Shown: positions 12,133-23,789, counted from the first letter of the stretch. The stretch is 64,000 nucleotides of DNA from Asterias rubens (GCF_902459465.1 NC_047069.1:1550001-1614000), one strand, 5' to 3'. Program-made: numbers and translations. Notes: generated by a model not told the origin, from the letters alone.

Positions 12133-12181
12133 CTCCCCCCCCCCCCCCCCCCCCCCCCCCCGGAGATTCAGTCCCCCCCCC
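12133..12181. repeat. Poly(C) tracts
   Basis: A run of about 27 C followed by GGAGATTCAGT and another 8 C. Its length is prone to assembly or sequencing error. Confidence 0.95.
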
Positions 12182-12774
12182 ATATGGCAAACTATGTACA
12201 AACGTTTTCTGGTAGCGCCCTCTTATGAATCATCCTCCTACAGCCCATGTTAACTTCCCTGGGACAGCAGCAATACTCTTCTGTTACATTTGCACAACAA
12301 GTGCTAGCTAGATAAATTACTGTAAGATTACCGGTACTGGAATTGTTCGCCAGTAAGAAGCTTTCACCTTCAAAGTACCACCAACAAGCTGGCCTGGTAT
12401 GGTTGAAAAACAAAAAACCTAACAACTATCTCCCGGTAACTATCTTTGATTAAAAGGCGATTAGCGGTGTGTTTCTGTGTATCCTTGGTCGGTCTGCATT
12501 TATAATACAGTCACTGATAGTGTGGTAGACCTAAACATGCTGCAATAATAGCAACCGCCATAAGTTATACATAGATAGTTGTCAGGTCATGCTGATGCAC
12601 ACTGTAAACTGTGAATGTTTTCTTAGGAATGTGACAATAATTGGTTGTTTTAAGTACGCGAGAAGTTATGGTGATTCCTACCTCCATGATTTGATACAAT
12701 AATTGACTATTGTCACAGCATGGGAAAAGAACATGTACACCAACCACGAGGCCGTCAATGACTCTTGAAACAAA

Positions 12775-13884
12775 ATGGCGGACGAACACTGTGCTCAAGT
12801 AACAATCGGACTTCTGAATTTAACCGATGCGGATATCGCAGCTGACTACACGTACAGCCAAGCTGTTGCAATTTTAACCACAGTCATCAACCCTGTTATG
12901 TTCACCATAGGAATATTTGGTAACTTTTGTTTCGTCTTCACCATTGCTCGTGTACGGTACATGTGGACAGTTTTGAATATCTACCTGGCGAATATGGCGT
13001 TGTGTGCTGTTTTGGTTTTAGTGTCGCTTATATCGAACACACTGGTTCGGTATCAGGGTAGCTCAGTACCATGGGATTTCAGTCCCCTTGGCTCTATAGG
13101 ATGTGTGTTCGTCAACGTTGTACATGATATAGCACTTTGGGCTGCGCTTGTTTTTGGCGGGATGGTCAATCTTGTGTTGTACCGTGCTGTACTCCGGCCG
13201 TTCCAGTTTCGTAGGCTTGGAGAACGAAAGAGCGCCATTGTGCTCTCCACCGGAACATGGCTGTGTAGTTGTTGCATTGGAGCAGCCTTCTCGCCGACTT
13301 GGTTACGTCTCGACACGCGGTGTGTTGCGTGGCCTGATACGGAACAGTACTCCATGTATCCGGATTACATAGGAGTGTGCTCCCCTGTTGAGGAGTGGGT
13401 CCTCATCTTCCATGACTTAGCCCAGACTATTTGCTTCTTCGTCGGTGGACTCATTGGTATCTTCACTTATGCGACCATCTTTAAAAAACTCAAGCGAGTA
13501 AACCCTTCACCACCGGAAGGGAACAAGCAGCCATTACCCCGGGGGCGACAGCGCCACGTTGAGGTCATCAAAATGGTGATGATCAGCTCTGTTGTGTTTT
13601 ACACATTCCCAATGACATACAAATGCGCACTGTTCGCTCGTTCCATAGCTAAACTGACAAACAACTACATACTTAGCGAAATGCAGCACAACTATTTGAT
13701 GCTAGTTGCAAACAACATGATGTATGTTGCCCCCGCTATTTGCCCGTACATCTATGCGTTGACTAATTCGCGTTATCGCAGCGCGTTAGTTACGGCATTT
13801 ACCCATGGATGTAGGAAAAAGCACCACCACTTTGTCATCAGGACAGACCGTATGTCAACCATGCATATGACGCAACAAAAATAA
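12775..13884 (+). CDS. Divergent class A GPCR paralogue lacking core activation motifs
   Basis: A 369-residue intronless seven-helix protein, paralogous to the receptor at 7405. Both share WPDTE in the second extracellular loop, NIYL-N in TM2, the GxxGN of TM1 (N50 kept) and the loop-2 cysteines (C110, C183, C202 here). Aligned by eye, the usual switches are gone: D2.50 is Ala78, the DRY position reads VLY (134-136) so Arg3.50 is Leu, TM6 proline is Thr281 (a Pro sits two residues earlier at 279), and NPxxY is CPYIY (323-327). There is a sequon at N15. The reading frame is fully open with no stop or frameshift, so this is not an obvious pseudogene. It may be a decoy or co-receptor, a constitutively biased receptor, or a decaying but still open copy. 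The start is the first ATG; a 5'-UTR intron cannot be excluded. Confidence 0.88.
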   Translation: MADEHCAQVTIGLLNLTDADIAADYTYSQAVAILTTVINPVMFTIGIFGNFCFVFTIARVRYMWTVLNIYLANMALCAVLVLVSLISNTLVRYQGSSVPWDFSPLGSIGCVFVNVVHDIALWAALVFGGMVNLVLYRAVLRPFQFRRLGERKSAIVLSTGTWLCSCCIGAAFSPTWLRLDTRCVAWPDTEQYSMYPDYIGVCSPVEEWVLIFHDLAQTICFFVGGLIGIFTYATIFKKLKRVNPSPPEGNKQPLPRGRQRHVEVIKMVMISSVVFYTFPMTYKCALFARSIAKLTNNYILSEMQHNYLMLVANNMMYVAPAICPYIYALTNSRYRSALVTAFTHGCRKKHHHFVIRTDRMSTMHMTQQK

Positions 13885-13985
13885 CTCACACAATGTTCGC
13901 TAAAATATGATACAGATTTCTATATGCGTTTTATTGATATATTAATTCATGCATTAAGACTGTACAGCTGATCAGCTACAGTTGT

Positions 13986-14033
13986 TTTGAATTGATTTGA
14001 TTTGATTTGATTTGATTTGATTCGATTTGATTT
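13986..14033. repeat. (TTTGA)n microsatellite
   Basis: About nine pentamer units, one with a C substitution, 100 bases after the second GPCR stop codon. Confidence 0.9.
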
Positions 14034-14576
14034 AAAATAGTTTGAAAACAAAGACCATCGCAGCCAAGTGCTGAATTGCATTCATATTCAGGGGTGAGAG
14101 TCATTACAAACGAAAAAGTCTGGAACTTGGATACAAATTCAAAGGTATGTTGAAATGATGCCATTTCTATACCTTTTGGTAACCCCTGCGGTTACAGATT
14201 CCAAGGAGCTTTTGGAAACAGTATCCAAAGCACTAGAGAAGTAAACCAATGAGCAGGATTTCTTTATTTGTGGAGAAAAATCTTGTCTGATTTTCTTCAC
14301 CAGCCGACATAAAAAGTCTGAATTCAGCCAAAAGTCTGAACAATCTCATCCCTGCATATTACAAATGAGATACAAATAGTTAAAAATTTTCAATGAGTTA
14401 CAAATACAAGAAAACAATCTGTCTTCCTTTTCATTCCCATCCTTTCAAATGTGCCACAGAAAGTCGAAAAAACACTGCACAAATTGTTGGTGAAAGGCAT
14501 TTTCCTCTCCTTTTTGCAACAACAAAGATTAATCTCCGATATTAATTATTGGTCGTCGTCGAGTCATTACATCAAA

Positions 14577-14601
14577 ATAATAATAATAATAATAATAATA
14601 T
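14577..14601. repeat. Short (AAT)n microsatellite
   Basis: About eight AAT units, followed by a SINE-like GTTGCCACTTATAATGCG segment. Confidence 0.85.
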
Positions 14602-14928
14602 AGTTGCCACTTATAATGCGCCATATCTAAAAGGCACTCCTGGCACAGGAGAGGTGCAGAAGCAAGTGTGCCTACAATGAGTTACAGAGATTTAAGCACA
14701 ATTGAGTTTTAAAGCTGGTATAAGTTTAGTGACATGCTATTATTTTGAGTAAAAACACATTTTTATCAACTTAGGCAAACACTTAAGCAAACATATTTAC
14801 TATAGTATTGTTTATAAACAACAGTTTTATAATCAACAATTAACTATTTAGTTTACAGCTTTTTATTTTAATGCTCTTTGATCCCTCGTCCTACTGAATG
14901 GTTAAAGATGGTTGGTAAAATAATCAAA

Positions 14929-15099
14929 GGCCCTTTTCGAAACGACGGCGTCGGCTTTGGATTCGGCTCAGGCTAGCTTGGCCCCGCCGGTTGTTTGACA
15001 GTTTGCGCGTGCTTTGCGTATACGCGCTCGGGGCTTCAGACGAGAGAACGGAGTTTCAAGCTGAATCCATAGACGAAGCCGTGGTTTCGAAAAGGGCCA
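14929..15099. mobile_element. Inverted-repeat MITE, GGCCCTTTTCGAAAC ends
   Basis: GGCCCTTTTCGAAACGACGG pairs with CCGTGGTTTCGAAAAGGGCC, and a GGATTC-AGCTTG block pairs inside. Confidence 0.85.
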
Positions 15100-16030
15100 T
15101 AAAGTATGGGTGTTTAATAATGTTTTTTTTTTAAGTCAACAACCCCAAAAGATAAACTGCCGTCACTCTGAATATTCTCATTCACTCAAGGAGTGGGAAA
15201 TGATATTATTTCAGAGTATTATATTGTATTATGCCACATAAATTTGTGGGGTACTGAAGAGTCTTAATCGATGATAGAGATGATATATGTTTTGGTGGTG
15301 GGTGTTGCTATTTGTGTTAAGGGTATGTTTTAGAATTGGGTTTGCATTTGAGGAAATGTATACATCATTCAGGATATATGTAACAAGAATATTGTGTCTA
15401 TAAATTTGATTGTTTAACCAAGATTCCGCTCTACCATTTATTACCGCCTATCAGTATTGTTCTCCAAATTACCAACGACAGAACAAGTTCTGCAAAGACC
15501 AAGTTCTGCAAAGAACAAGCAAACGTCGCCGGTTTATCATTTCCTTATTGGTGGTCAGTATACAGAACCCAGTGTATTTATTAATAATTTTGAAACAACA
15601 AATAATACCACAAGAGCACTCAATGCCTTTAAATCCAATTGTATACGCTCTTAAAGCTCCCGGGTTACATTTTGACCCAGATCCAGGGTCACGCGTGGAG
15701 CCTGACCCATCTGGATCAGTTTGACCTGGAAACTGGTTTTCAAAAAATTGTATTTTAGCTCGGATTATGCTAATCAGTTGACCCTTTCATGGGTAATTTC
15801 CAAGTAAATTCCGGGTCAGAATGACTACATGTGGGTCAATTCTGACCAAGAAGTTTAAACGACTATATTAGTGTAATACAAGGATTGGGAAATGTCTACT
15901 TGTGAATGTTTCACACATTCCTCTTTCAACTTTAAATTCCTGTAAAATAAAACAAACTACTTTGCGGACAAACACTTCAACAAACGCACGATCTAGTTTG
16001 TGATCTCCGCATTTGTACGAGCCTATTGTC

Positions 16031-17321
16031 CTAATAAAAATCGAACATAATTTCGCGACCATCGGAGTCGTAGCCATCCGCTTCGGAAGCTACCAGCCAT
16101 TCCTGTTCGCGTTCCTGTTCGCGTTCCTCCCATCTGGCTTGTGCCTCCATGCTCTTTTTAACTCTCTTGCACACAACACATTTCTGTGTGCGTAATCGCA
16201 GTTGATTTTTGCTGAAATCTGAGCGCTGGAAGTCCCGAAGACAACCGACGCACTCCTTGTTACGATGGGGAAAAACTAAGCTACCCTTTGCCGGAATAAC
16301 ATACATTGGTAAATACTTATTTGTTTCAAACTCGTCGAAATACCTTCTGAATCGCGCTCGCTGAAAATCCAGGTATACTTTGGACGCAATGCGCAGGCGC
16401 TGCATTCCCTGCCCGTCAAGACCATCTTTCAGTTGACGGAACAGCTGGAAAAACCCTCTGACGTCACAGGCTGCATACTGTAACAGTACGTCTTTCAGGG
16501 GGCGGGCCAGCCAAACGCCGTCTGCGGACATCATGTATTTTCCTGCCTCCTTCTTCGCGATGAGGGTTTCATCTTTGACGTATCTCTTGAGACAGTATAA
16601 GAAGCTTCCAAGATTAGGAATCTCATATCTTTCTGGGTATTCTGGATCTGGGTGTTCTTCCTTATGAATAATCTACGTGTACAAATTGAGGAGAAAATTA
16701 AATTTAAAAAATCACGCCTATACACCAAACCATGCACATGCGGCCGTATTATTATTACACCATAAAATTTTATACAGCACTAACCGATTTAAACATTTCC
16801 CGATCTCTGGGTAGGGGTGGCAATAGGGGGCGTACTGAGCATTGGGAAAGCTTCCCCTATAACTGTGAATAACATGCAAACTATACCTCCATAAGTTGCA
16901 GATCCAATACATTGGCCAGCCTGACACCAAACTGATGCCACAGACAGTCCGAGTCCTGGCGACAGTCGAACATGATCTTGTCTCGAGAAGAGTCCTCCAA
17001 GATACTCTTCAAACCCTTATCAAAAACATCTCTACCCAATTTCTTGATGTCGAATAGATAGATGTCGTCATCTGTTGCTATGGAGACGATCGAAAGCTCT
17101 CCTTTGCGACTCAGAGACTCTCCTTCAAGATCGACTGCAAGAAATGGACTGGTATCCTGACTCCGAAGGATTTCATCAAGGGCTGTTTTTATCTGGGAGT
17201 GTTTGTCGATAAGTTGATATTCAAGATGAGGTGTGTTACTGCATAAAGAGTGGGTAAAATTGAGCCTATTTATTTCATGGCAGCGCCACATCCAAGCTTC
17301 GACTCTTTCTCCAAGAAACAT
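16031..17321 (-). CDS. EXD1-like DEDDy 3'-5' exonuclease, copy A
   Basis: Spliced on the minus strand. Exon 17238..16887 (352 nt, acceptor atgcag, donor GAG|GTATAG) joins exon 16672..16031 (acceptor acgtag) in phase 0. The fold is an RNase D/EXD1-type exonuclease: ExoI motif LAVDLEGES (Asp, Glu), ExoII region with FDCRQDSDCLW and NVLDLQL, ExoIII motif QYAACDV (Tyr, Asp). After the nuclease come a basic helix and a four-cysteine knuckle (CVGC then CVVC about 25 residues on), then a Glu/Arg-rich acidic tail ending DFY. Family members act on RNA, and EXD1 itself on piRNA biogenesis as a scaffold; here all four acidic residues look present, so activity is possible. The 5' end is unsure: frame continues upstream to an ATG at 17321, but a good acceptor at 17239 suggests an earlier exon. 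It is a tandem duplicate of the gene at 21853-23611. Confidence 0.78.
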
Positions 17322-17384
17322 ACCACTGGCACTTTTTTTGCTAATATAGTCGCCGTAAAACGCAATACAATTTACTGGCGAAGG

Positions 17385-17470
17385 GTTTATTATTATGTAT
17401 CAAACATCTGGATCAAATTTATAGACTTGCCCAGTCCCTCCGATTGAGCCTCCAAAAACTGTCGTTGTGC
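17385..17470 (-). promoter_or_regulatory. 5' module of exonuclease copy A (promoter or first exon)
   Basis: A short block sharing GGCAAGTCTATAAATTTGAT and CCAGATGTTTG with blocks at 23790-23930 (-) and 27310-27490 (+). In both exonuclease loci it lies a few hundred bases upstream of the first recognised coding exon and in the same orientation. It is probably promoter or 5'-UTR sequence; no open frame is conserved between copies. Confidence 0.4.
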
Positions 17471-18124
17471 GCGCACCCTCTACCGGTGACTATGATGCGA
17501 CCAACAGCGTATACAATCAAGGCTACATGCACCACTAAAATTAGACTTTGTTTCAAGTCTGCGATCGTGGTTCAACCCGGTAGCTAAAACATTATTTGTC
17601 TGAAATAGCGCACTCTTGTTATATTAACCTCCGTATAATAACCGCGACCTCAGACTTGAAATCAAGTCTACACTAACATTAATTTAGAGCAAACTTAACA
17701 CAGAACGGTAACAGGTTTTTGTCTTCAAGGCAAAATACAACACAAATTTGGCTTAAATGGCCCTATTCACATTTTTCTTGGAAGATTCCTGGACGATTTG
17801 AAAAAGCTTTCATTCAAAATACAACGCCTCTATTTGTTCTGACTATCAACAACACATTCTTCAGATTTATATTAATTGTAAACTTACGATGGCTTGTTGC
17901 TAACACGACTTCTCACCGCGTCTTGTGAAGAAGCTGTGGCCATTTTAGACGGTCGTCTCAAAGGATTTTAACAGCTTTAAAGAAAAACATGGTTTCTTTT
18001 AAATTTTGGTTTGACACAGGGACAGATATCACAAAGTAGCACGTATCATTTCACATTGATTTGCTCATAGCAATAGACATGTGTGCAAATAAACCTACTA
18101 AATATGCATACGGTAAAACTACGG

Positions 18125-18503
18125 TTAAAGGCGGTGGACACTATTGGTAATTGTCAAAGACCAGTCTTCTCACTTGGTGTATCCCAACATATGCATAAAA
18201 TAACAAATCTGTGAAAATTTGAGCTCAATCGGTCGTCGAAGTTGCGAGATAATAATAGAAGAAAGAACACCCTTGTCACACGAAGTTGTGTGCTTTCAGA
18301 TGCTTGATTTCGAGACCCCAAATTCTAAATCTGATGTCTCGAAATCAAATTCGTGGAAAATTACTTCTTTCTCGAAAAATACGTCACTTCAGAGGGAACC
18401 GTTTCTATCAACCTCTCCCCATAACTCGTAACCAAGTAGGTTTCAATGCGAAAAAATATTTTGAGCTATTACCAATAGTGTCCACAGACTCCACTTCCTT
18501 TAA
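18125..18503. mobile_element. Fold-back MITE, family 1, abutting a family 3 element
   Basis: Left end TTAAAGGCGGTGGACACTAT; the right end carries a small insertion before TTCCTTTAA. Its right TTAA (18500-18503) is also the left TTAA of the next element. Confidence 0.8.
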
Positions 18504-18879
18504 AGGAACACGTTGCCTTGAATCGGTGGAGTTGGTCTTTGAAAAGCGTTTTTAATAAAATGCATATGGTTAGAAAGATGTTTAAAAAGTAGAATACAAT
18601 GATCCACACACATTTGCCTCGAAATTGCGTGGTTTTCCTTTTACTTTGCGAACTAACACGGTCGGCCATTTATGGGAGTCAAAAATTTGACTCCCATAAA
18701 TGGCCGACCGTGTTTGTCGACGAGGTAAAAGGAAATACACGCAATTTCGAGTGATACTTGTGTGGATCATTATATTCTGCTTTTAAAACATCTTTCTAAT
18801 TATATGCATTTTATAACAAACGGTTACAAACGTTTTTCACAGACCAACTCGACCGATCCAAGGCAACGTGTTCCTTTAA
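18500..18879. mobile_element. Long palindromic MITE, family 3, TTAA ends
   Basis: Terminal repeat AGGAACACGTTGCCTTG with TTAA at both borders. The whole 380 bp is one inverted repeat with its centre at CAAAAATTTGACTCCC, where CACGGTCGGCCATTTATGGG pairs with its complement. No coding capacity. Confidence 0.88.
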
Positions 18880-20290
18880 GCAATTGCTTTGAGATAAACC
18901 CGCATGCATTATTGACTCGTTTACACCCCTGCCATTCACTATTGAAAAAAAAAATACATCTGAACGCATTTGCCATACACACACACGTACAAAATATTGA
19001 TATCAAAAACTAATCTAATTTCATCACAAACTTTGCCAGCAACATTTTACAAACTAAGCAAATCAAGTTAAGTTGTATATAAGTCATTATTTCACATTTT
19101 CAAATTGACCAGTCAAAAATATACTTTACCTTCAGAAAAAGGTGAAGAATCAGAGTGGTTTTGTACACTACGCACCAAGAAACAATAACGATGTCTGGTA
19201 TTGCGTGCCCGGTTGGGGGAAAACCCGTAATCCGGAGGTTCAAGGTGACATACCAAATACTATAGAATGTATTATAAACAGCCAACAGTCATGTGATGCG
19301 TAGGCGTTCAGTTAATGGCAAATACATATACATTTAATCATGTGAGTTGTGACTGTACATAAAAACCGCATTCGACCGTTTCCAAGTTAACTCCCAAATT
19401 AACCAGACAATTAATATTGAGTTAATTTATTGTACACATTGGGCCATGGTGTTTTTTCTTCCACTCTTCTTGCAACTTCGATGACCAATTGAGATTACTG
19501 GTCTTTGATAATTATACCAATTTTTTTCACAGAGCCTTTCAGGGTTTGTTTTAGAGTTGCATTTGAGAAAAGCTATACATTATTAAACGATATCTGTAAC
19601 AAAAATATTTTGTCTAAAAAATTGATTGTTACCCAGATTCTGTAATGTCTTGAGTTCTACAAGAGCTGTTGCTTTGATGCTTGCTTGGTTTATTGTGTCT
19701 CACACATGTCTTGCTTATTGAACACATACAGTGTAAGATATATACTTATCAATGGGCTACTGTTTCAAGGGTACAATAGCTGTATATGCATTATTCATTA
19801 GTTCGATCATGATATTGGAATAACCTGTAAACACATGTCTATAGATTTGGGTAGCTCTATCAGTGTTAATGTGTAGTGCGAGGATACTACATCCTTCCCC
19901 ACCTTGAAATGGAACTTTCCTCTGGGCGAAAGGTGACTGATATTTAAAAAAGGGTTGAATATTATGAATAAACATGATGTTAAAATCACATAAACTTAAT
20001 CCAGTTGGAGAAGAGTTATTCAATGTTGAAGATTGATTAATCTTTTGATTAAAGTTTTAGTGTCCATTGTTCAATATTCAAAAGTTGGTTGAATAACTTT
20101 TGGATTTTAGTAACTTCATGAGTCACGCAGTACTACTAGCTACACTCCTTAATTCTTTGTCACGTAGTGTTTTGATCATTAGTGTTGTTATTAACACGCT
20201 TATTTAGTTGTTCGTTGGTGTTGTTATCTATCAGTGTTATAGTGTGTAGTGCAAGGATACTATACAGATTCTGCTCTACTTATTATACAC
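18880..20290. other. Intergenic stretch between the exonuclease copies
   Basis: No gene seen. The segment at 19536-19625 resembles 15318-15415 (TTTGTTTTAGAGTTGCATTTGAG, then a CAAGAATATT/CAAAAATATT GTCTA block), so the duplicated unit extends beyond the exons. Confidence 0.5.
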
Positions 20291-20430
20291 ATAATGAATG
20301 TTTATGAGTGCAATGGTGCGAATATGTTCATGAGTTGAAAGATGGAATGTTCTATTCAACGAGGCGGAGCCGAGTTGAATGGAACATTCCAGCTTTCAAC
20401 TTTTTGCACGAATGAAAAACATTCATTATT
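20291..20430. mobile_element. Inverted-repeat MITE, AATGAATGTTT ends
   Basis: AATGAATGTTTATGAGTGCA pairs with GCACGAATGAAAAACATTCA. The centre GTTCTATTCAACGAGGCGGA pairs with its complement. Confidence 0.8.
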
Positions 20431-20623
20431 TGTTTTATATAACATCCAAGTAGATCTTTGTCATTTTGATTGAAAGATACAACTTTCAAAACAAACAAAG
20501 CGTAGGTCTACAATTTTTAATTGTAGAAGCCGAATGCTAGAAATTTTACTTATTTTTATGCCTTGCAATAACACCTGCTGCGTTACCAAAGGCACGCGCA
20601 CGCAGTGATGTTTTTACTCGGCA

Positions 20624-20694
20624 TTTTCGTTCCATCCGAAAAGTACAATTGCACGCTGCCAGCGTGCAATGGTACTTTTCGGATGGAACGAAAA
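20624..20694. repeat. Near-perfect 35-bp hairpin with a one-base loop
   Basis: Left arm 20624-20658 and right arm 20660-20694 match at all but one position (TTCCATCCGAAAAGTACAAT against its complement). A third half-copy, GCGTGCAATGGTACATTT, lies at 20712. Confidence 0.92.
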
Positions 20695-20987
20695 AGCACG
20701 GTGAGTGACTCAGCGTGCAATGGTACATTTATTTGCTATCACGTGACGGACGATCCTCCAACCAAATGGCAAGGATCTGCTTGGGTGTTATATAGTACCA
20801 CCTATTGTTCTCCCAATAACAAGCAATTCAACTTCGCCGGTATATAACTTTCTTATTGGACATCACAGAACATTCATGGGTTTATTATAAATTCGAATAT
20901 GGAACAAAAATATCACAAGATCACTTAATGCTTTTAAGGGGAAGGTATTCACTCTTAAAATTCATGGCAATAAAAACTTTTGGTGTG

Positions 20988-21160
20988 AAGCTATATACGC
21001 CTCTCTTAATATGTATGCATGACGTCATAATTCGTACTCAAAATGGGGCTATGGGTGCACGTCCCCCATCACTTGCAGTGACTGCGCCCATCGCCTCGTT
21101 TTGAGTTAGCATTGTGACGTACCTCATGCATAAATATTAAGAGAGGCGTATAGCAGCTTT
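20988..21160. mobile_element. Inverted-repeat MITE, TATACGCCTCTCTTAATA ends
   Basis: AAGCTATATACGCCTCTCTT pairs with AAGAGAGGCGTATAGCAGCT; GCATGACGTCA and CTCAAAA also pair. Confidence 0.85.
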
Positions 21161-21852
21161 AGATGAGCACAAAGTATGTTGAGAATAATTTCGCTTAAAG
21201 TACATGTAATGTGGTTAGCCTATGTAAAAACGATATCAGTTTTCACCGTCAATACTATGATTGATGGGGAAATGAATATTTCAGACACTTGATCCTCTTT
21301 CAACTTAAAATTCAAAAGTGATTGTAAAATAAAACAACTATTTCATTGTAGACAAACGCTTCAACAAACACAGCATGACTAATACTGATTTCTGATCTCC
21401 GCATGGGACCTATAGGCAAATTCGATACCCACTTTGGTGATATAAATTTACATTAATTGGTTTACAGAATTACAGGATTGGCAGTGTCAGTACTTTATGT
21501 AATCCACAGCATCTGACAAACCTGTAGAAGTTTGAGATCGATCGGCCATATGAGCCACGAGAAAATAGTGAAAAACGATTACACATTTCTCGACATCGAT
21601 TCATTTTTTTTTTCATTTTTTATAAAGCGCTCACTGGGCGATTAACTTCAAACGGGAAATTTGTTTTATTTAATTCTCATCAATATGACATTAAATTACA
21701 GACAGAATATTACAAAGGATTTTTTTTCTACTATCATCATCATAAGACTGTGTAAGTTTGATGTAAATCTGTGATCTTAGACGTTTTTTTTTCTTCTTAC
21801 CAATTCTATAATGTTCCTTCAATAACCCCTTCCCTCTAGTTAGAATCGGAGT

Positions 21853-23611
21853 CTAAACTAACCCCCTTGGCAGCTGCGGCATCGCGAGCCTGCTGGCAAA
21901 AGAGCCAATACGCATGTGCGTCCATTTTCTGTTAATGCACACAGCACATTTCTGTGTACCATTTCGCAGATGATATCTTTTGAAATCTGATCGCGGGAAA
22001 TCCCGTTTGCAACTGAAACATTGCGTGTCGCAAAAGGGCAACCGTAAGCTACCCTTAGCCGGAATTACGTACATCGGTAAATACCGATTGCTTTCGTACT
22101 CATCGTAACTCCTTGTCTTACGCTCTCGCTTTAAGTCCAGGTACACTTTGGACGCAATGCGCAGGCGCTTCATGTCATGGGGGCCAAGACCATCTTCCAG
22201 TTGACTGTACAGCTGGAAAAACCCTCTGACGTCACAAGCTGAATACTGTAACAGTACTTCCTTCATGGGGCGGATCATCCAAATACCGGCTTCCAACATG
22301 ATGTCTTTGCCTGCCTCCTTTGCGTCGATGAGGGCGTCATCATGGACGTATCTCTTGAGACAGTATAAAAAGCCTCCAACGCGAGGAATTTTATCTTTTT
22401 GGGGGTACTCTGGATCTGGGTGTTCTTCATTATGAATAATCTATGTTTACAAATTGAGGAGACAAAAATTGGTTTCAAGTGTTATCCTAACACGCCAACC
22501 CATGATGAACATGCGGCCGTAAGAAGTAGAATGAAACTGGAATTACATACTTATTTGGATACTATACTAAGGAATGAATCTGTATTTTGGGGGTTTATAC
22601 TCTATCTATTATTTCCAATCATTCAAATAAAATGATGATCATTCAAATAAAATGATGAACTGGGGGCTGACCCGGGTGAGCCCCGTCAAAGCTATTCGAA
22701 CGTACCGGGGCAGACCAGGGTCGACCCAGGGAAGCTAAACGAACGCACCCACTATAATACGGTGCTTAAGCAGCTCAATGCAAACGCTTGACATGCTCCA
22801 TAAGGCCTAGCCTACGAGCAGCCCAAATATGTGGTAAGCAGAGCCGTGAAGTTGATAGACTTGATTCAAGTCCCAATCCCGTTAGAGTCCTTTTATTTGT
22901 ATAGTCCCATCGCGTAACCCGTGCCGCGCCACTCCGAACCACAATATCTACAATTTAACGGTGAGGGCGCACCGTTATACGGTTGCTAGTTGGCGCGATA
23001 ATTTTGCTCATGGACCTCTCAAACGAGACTTGAATCAAGTCTATGATGTTGGGCTCTAATTTCGCGCGTGTGTTTACTTCCATTATTTTTGTAGGCCTAT
23101 AATTTATCAAGCCTACAGACGCACTTGAATAACTAATCGCTTTTCACATTTTCTCGATCTCTTTTGGTTGGGGTTGGGGATATGGGGGGGGGGGGGGGCA
23201 AGTGGACAGAGTAGGGAAGCTTCATGACAGATATGAATAACCATAGAATGACAAAATACCTCCATAAGTTGCAGATCCAATACATTGGCCAGCCTGACAC
23301 GAAACTGATGCCATAGACAGTCCGCGTCCTGGCGACAGTCGAACATGATCTTGTCTCGAGACGAGTCCTCCAAGATACTCTTCAAACCCTTATCAAAAAC
23401 CTCTCTACCCAATTTCTTGATGTCGAATAAATAGATGTCGTCATCTGTTGCTATGGAGACGATCGAAAGCTCTCCTTTGCGACTCAGAGATTCTCCTTCA
23501 AGATCGACTGCAAGAAATGGACTGGTATCCTGACTTCGACGGATTTCATCGAGGACTGGCTTTATCTGGGAGTGTTTGTCGATGAGTTGATATTCAAGAT
23601 GCGGTATGTCA
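21853..23611 (-). CDS. EXD1-like DEDDy 3'-5' exonuclease, copy B with shifted C-terminus
   Basis: Second copy of the gene at 16031-17321, same strand, about 6.4 kb away. Exon 23611..23260 is again 352 nt with the same acceptor and donor positions, and exon 22440..21853 follows in phase 0. The intron is 819 bp against 213 bp in copy A. The nuclease motifs LAVDLEGES, FDCRQDADCLW and QYSACDV are intact, as is the four-cysteine knuckle (CFSC, CAVC). Just after the last CxxC, near 21925-21940, copy B is out of frame with copy A by one base; the alternative frame still resembles copy A's MEAQARW and DSDG tail. The open frame therefore ends in an unrelated tail (ending LPRGLV). Upstream of 23611, the copy A extension is interrupted, so the first exon is not located. 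It may be functional with a new tail, or in early decay. Confidence 0.72.
22665..22745. mobile_element. Decayed relative of the 58858 inverted repeat, in the exonuclease B intron
   Basis: Carries AGGGTCGACCCAGGGAAGC and TAAACGAACGCACCC, as at 58858-58998; the left arm is degraded. Confidence 0.6.
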
Positions 23612-23789
23612 CTGTGTTATAAAGAGTTGTTAAAATTGATCTAGTTTGTTGGAAAAGACGAAATAAGCATTTATTTCTTGTATTATTCATCACTATGACA
23701 TTGCCACATCCAAACTCTGAATCGTTCTCGCATATTTTTATTTTATTTTAAAGAAATCACGTATAAGAATAAGTCTCGATTGGCGACGT

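Larger units (their letters stand above)
13885..14928. other. Flank of the second GPCR, no gene seen
   Basis: Holds the TTTGA and AAT microsatellites; otherwise AT-rich with no frame or repeat I can name. Confidence 0.55.

Noticed and set aside
12133-12190. Poly-Gly/Pro frame on the minus strand
   Set aside because: Product of the C-run only.
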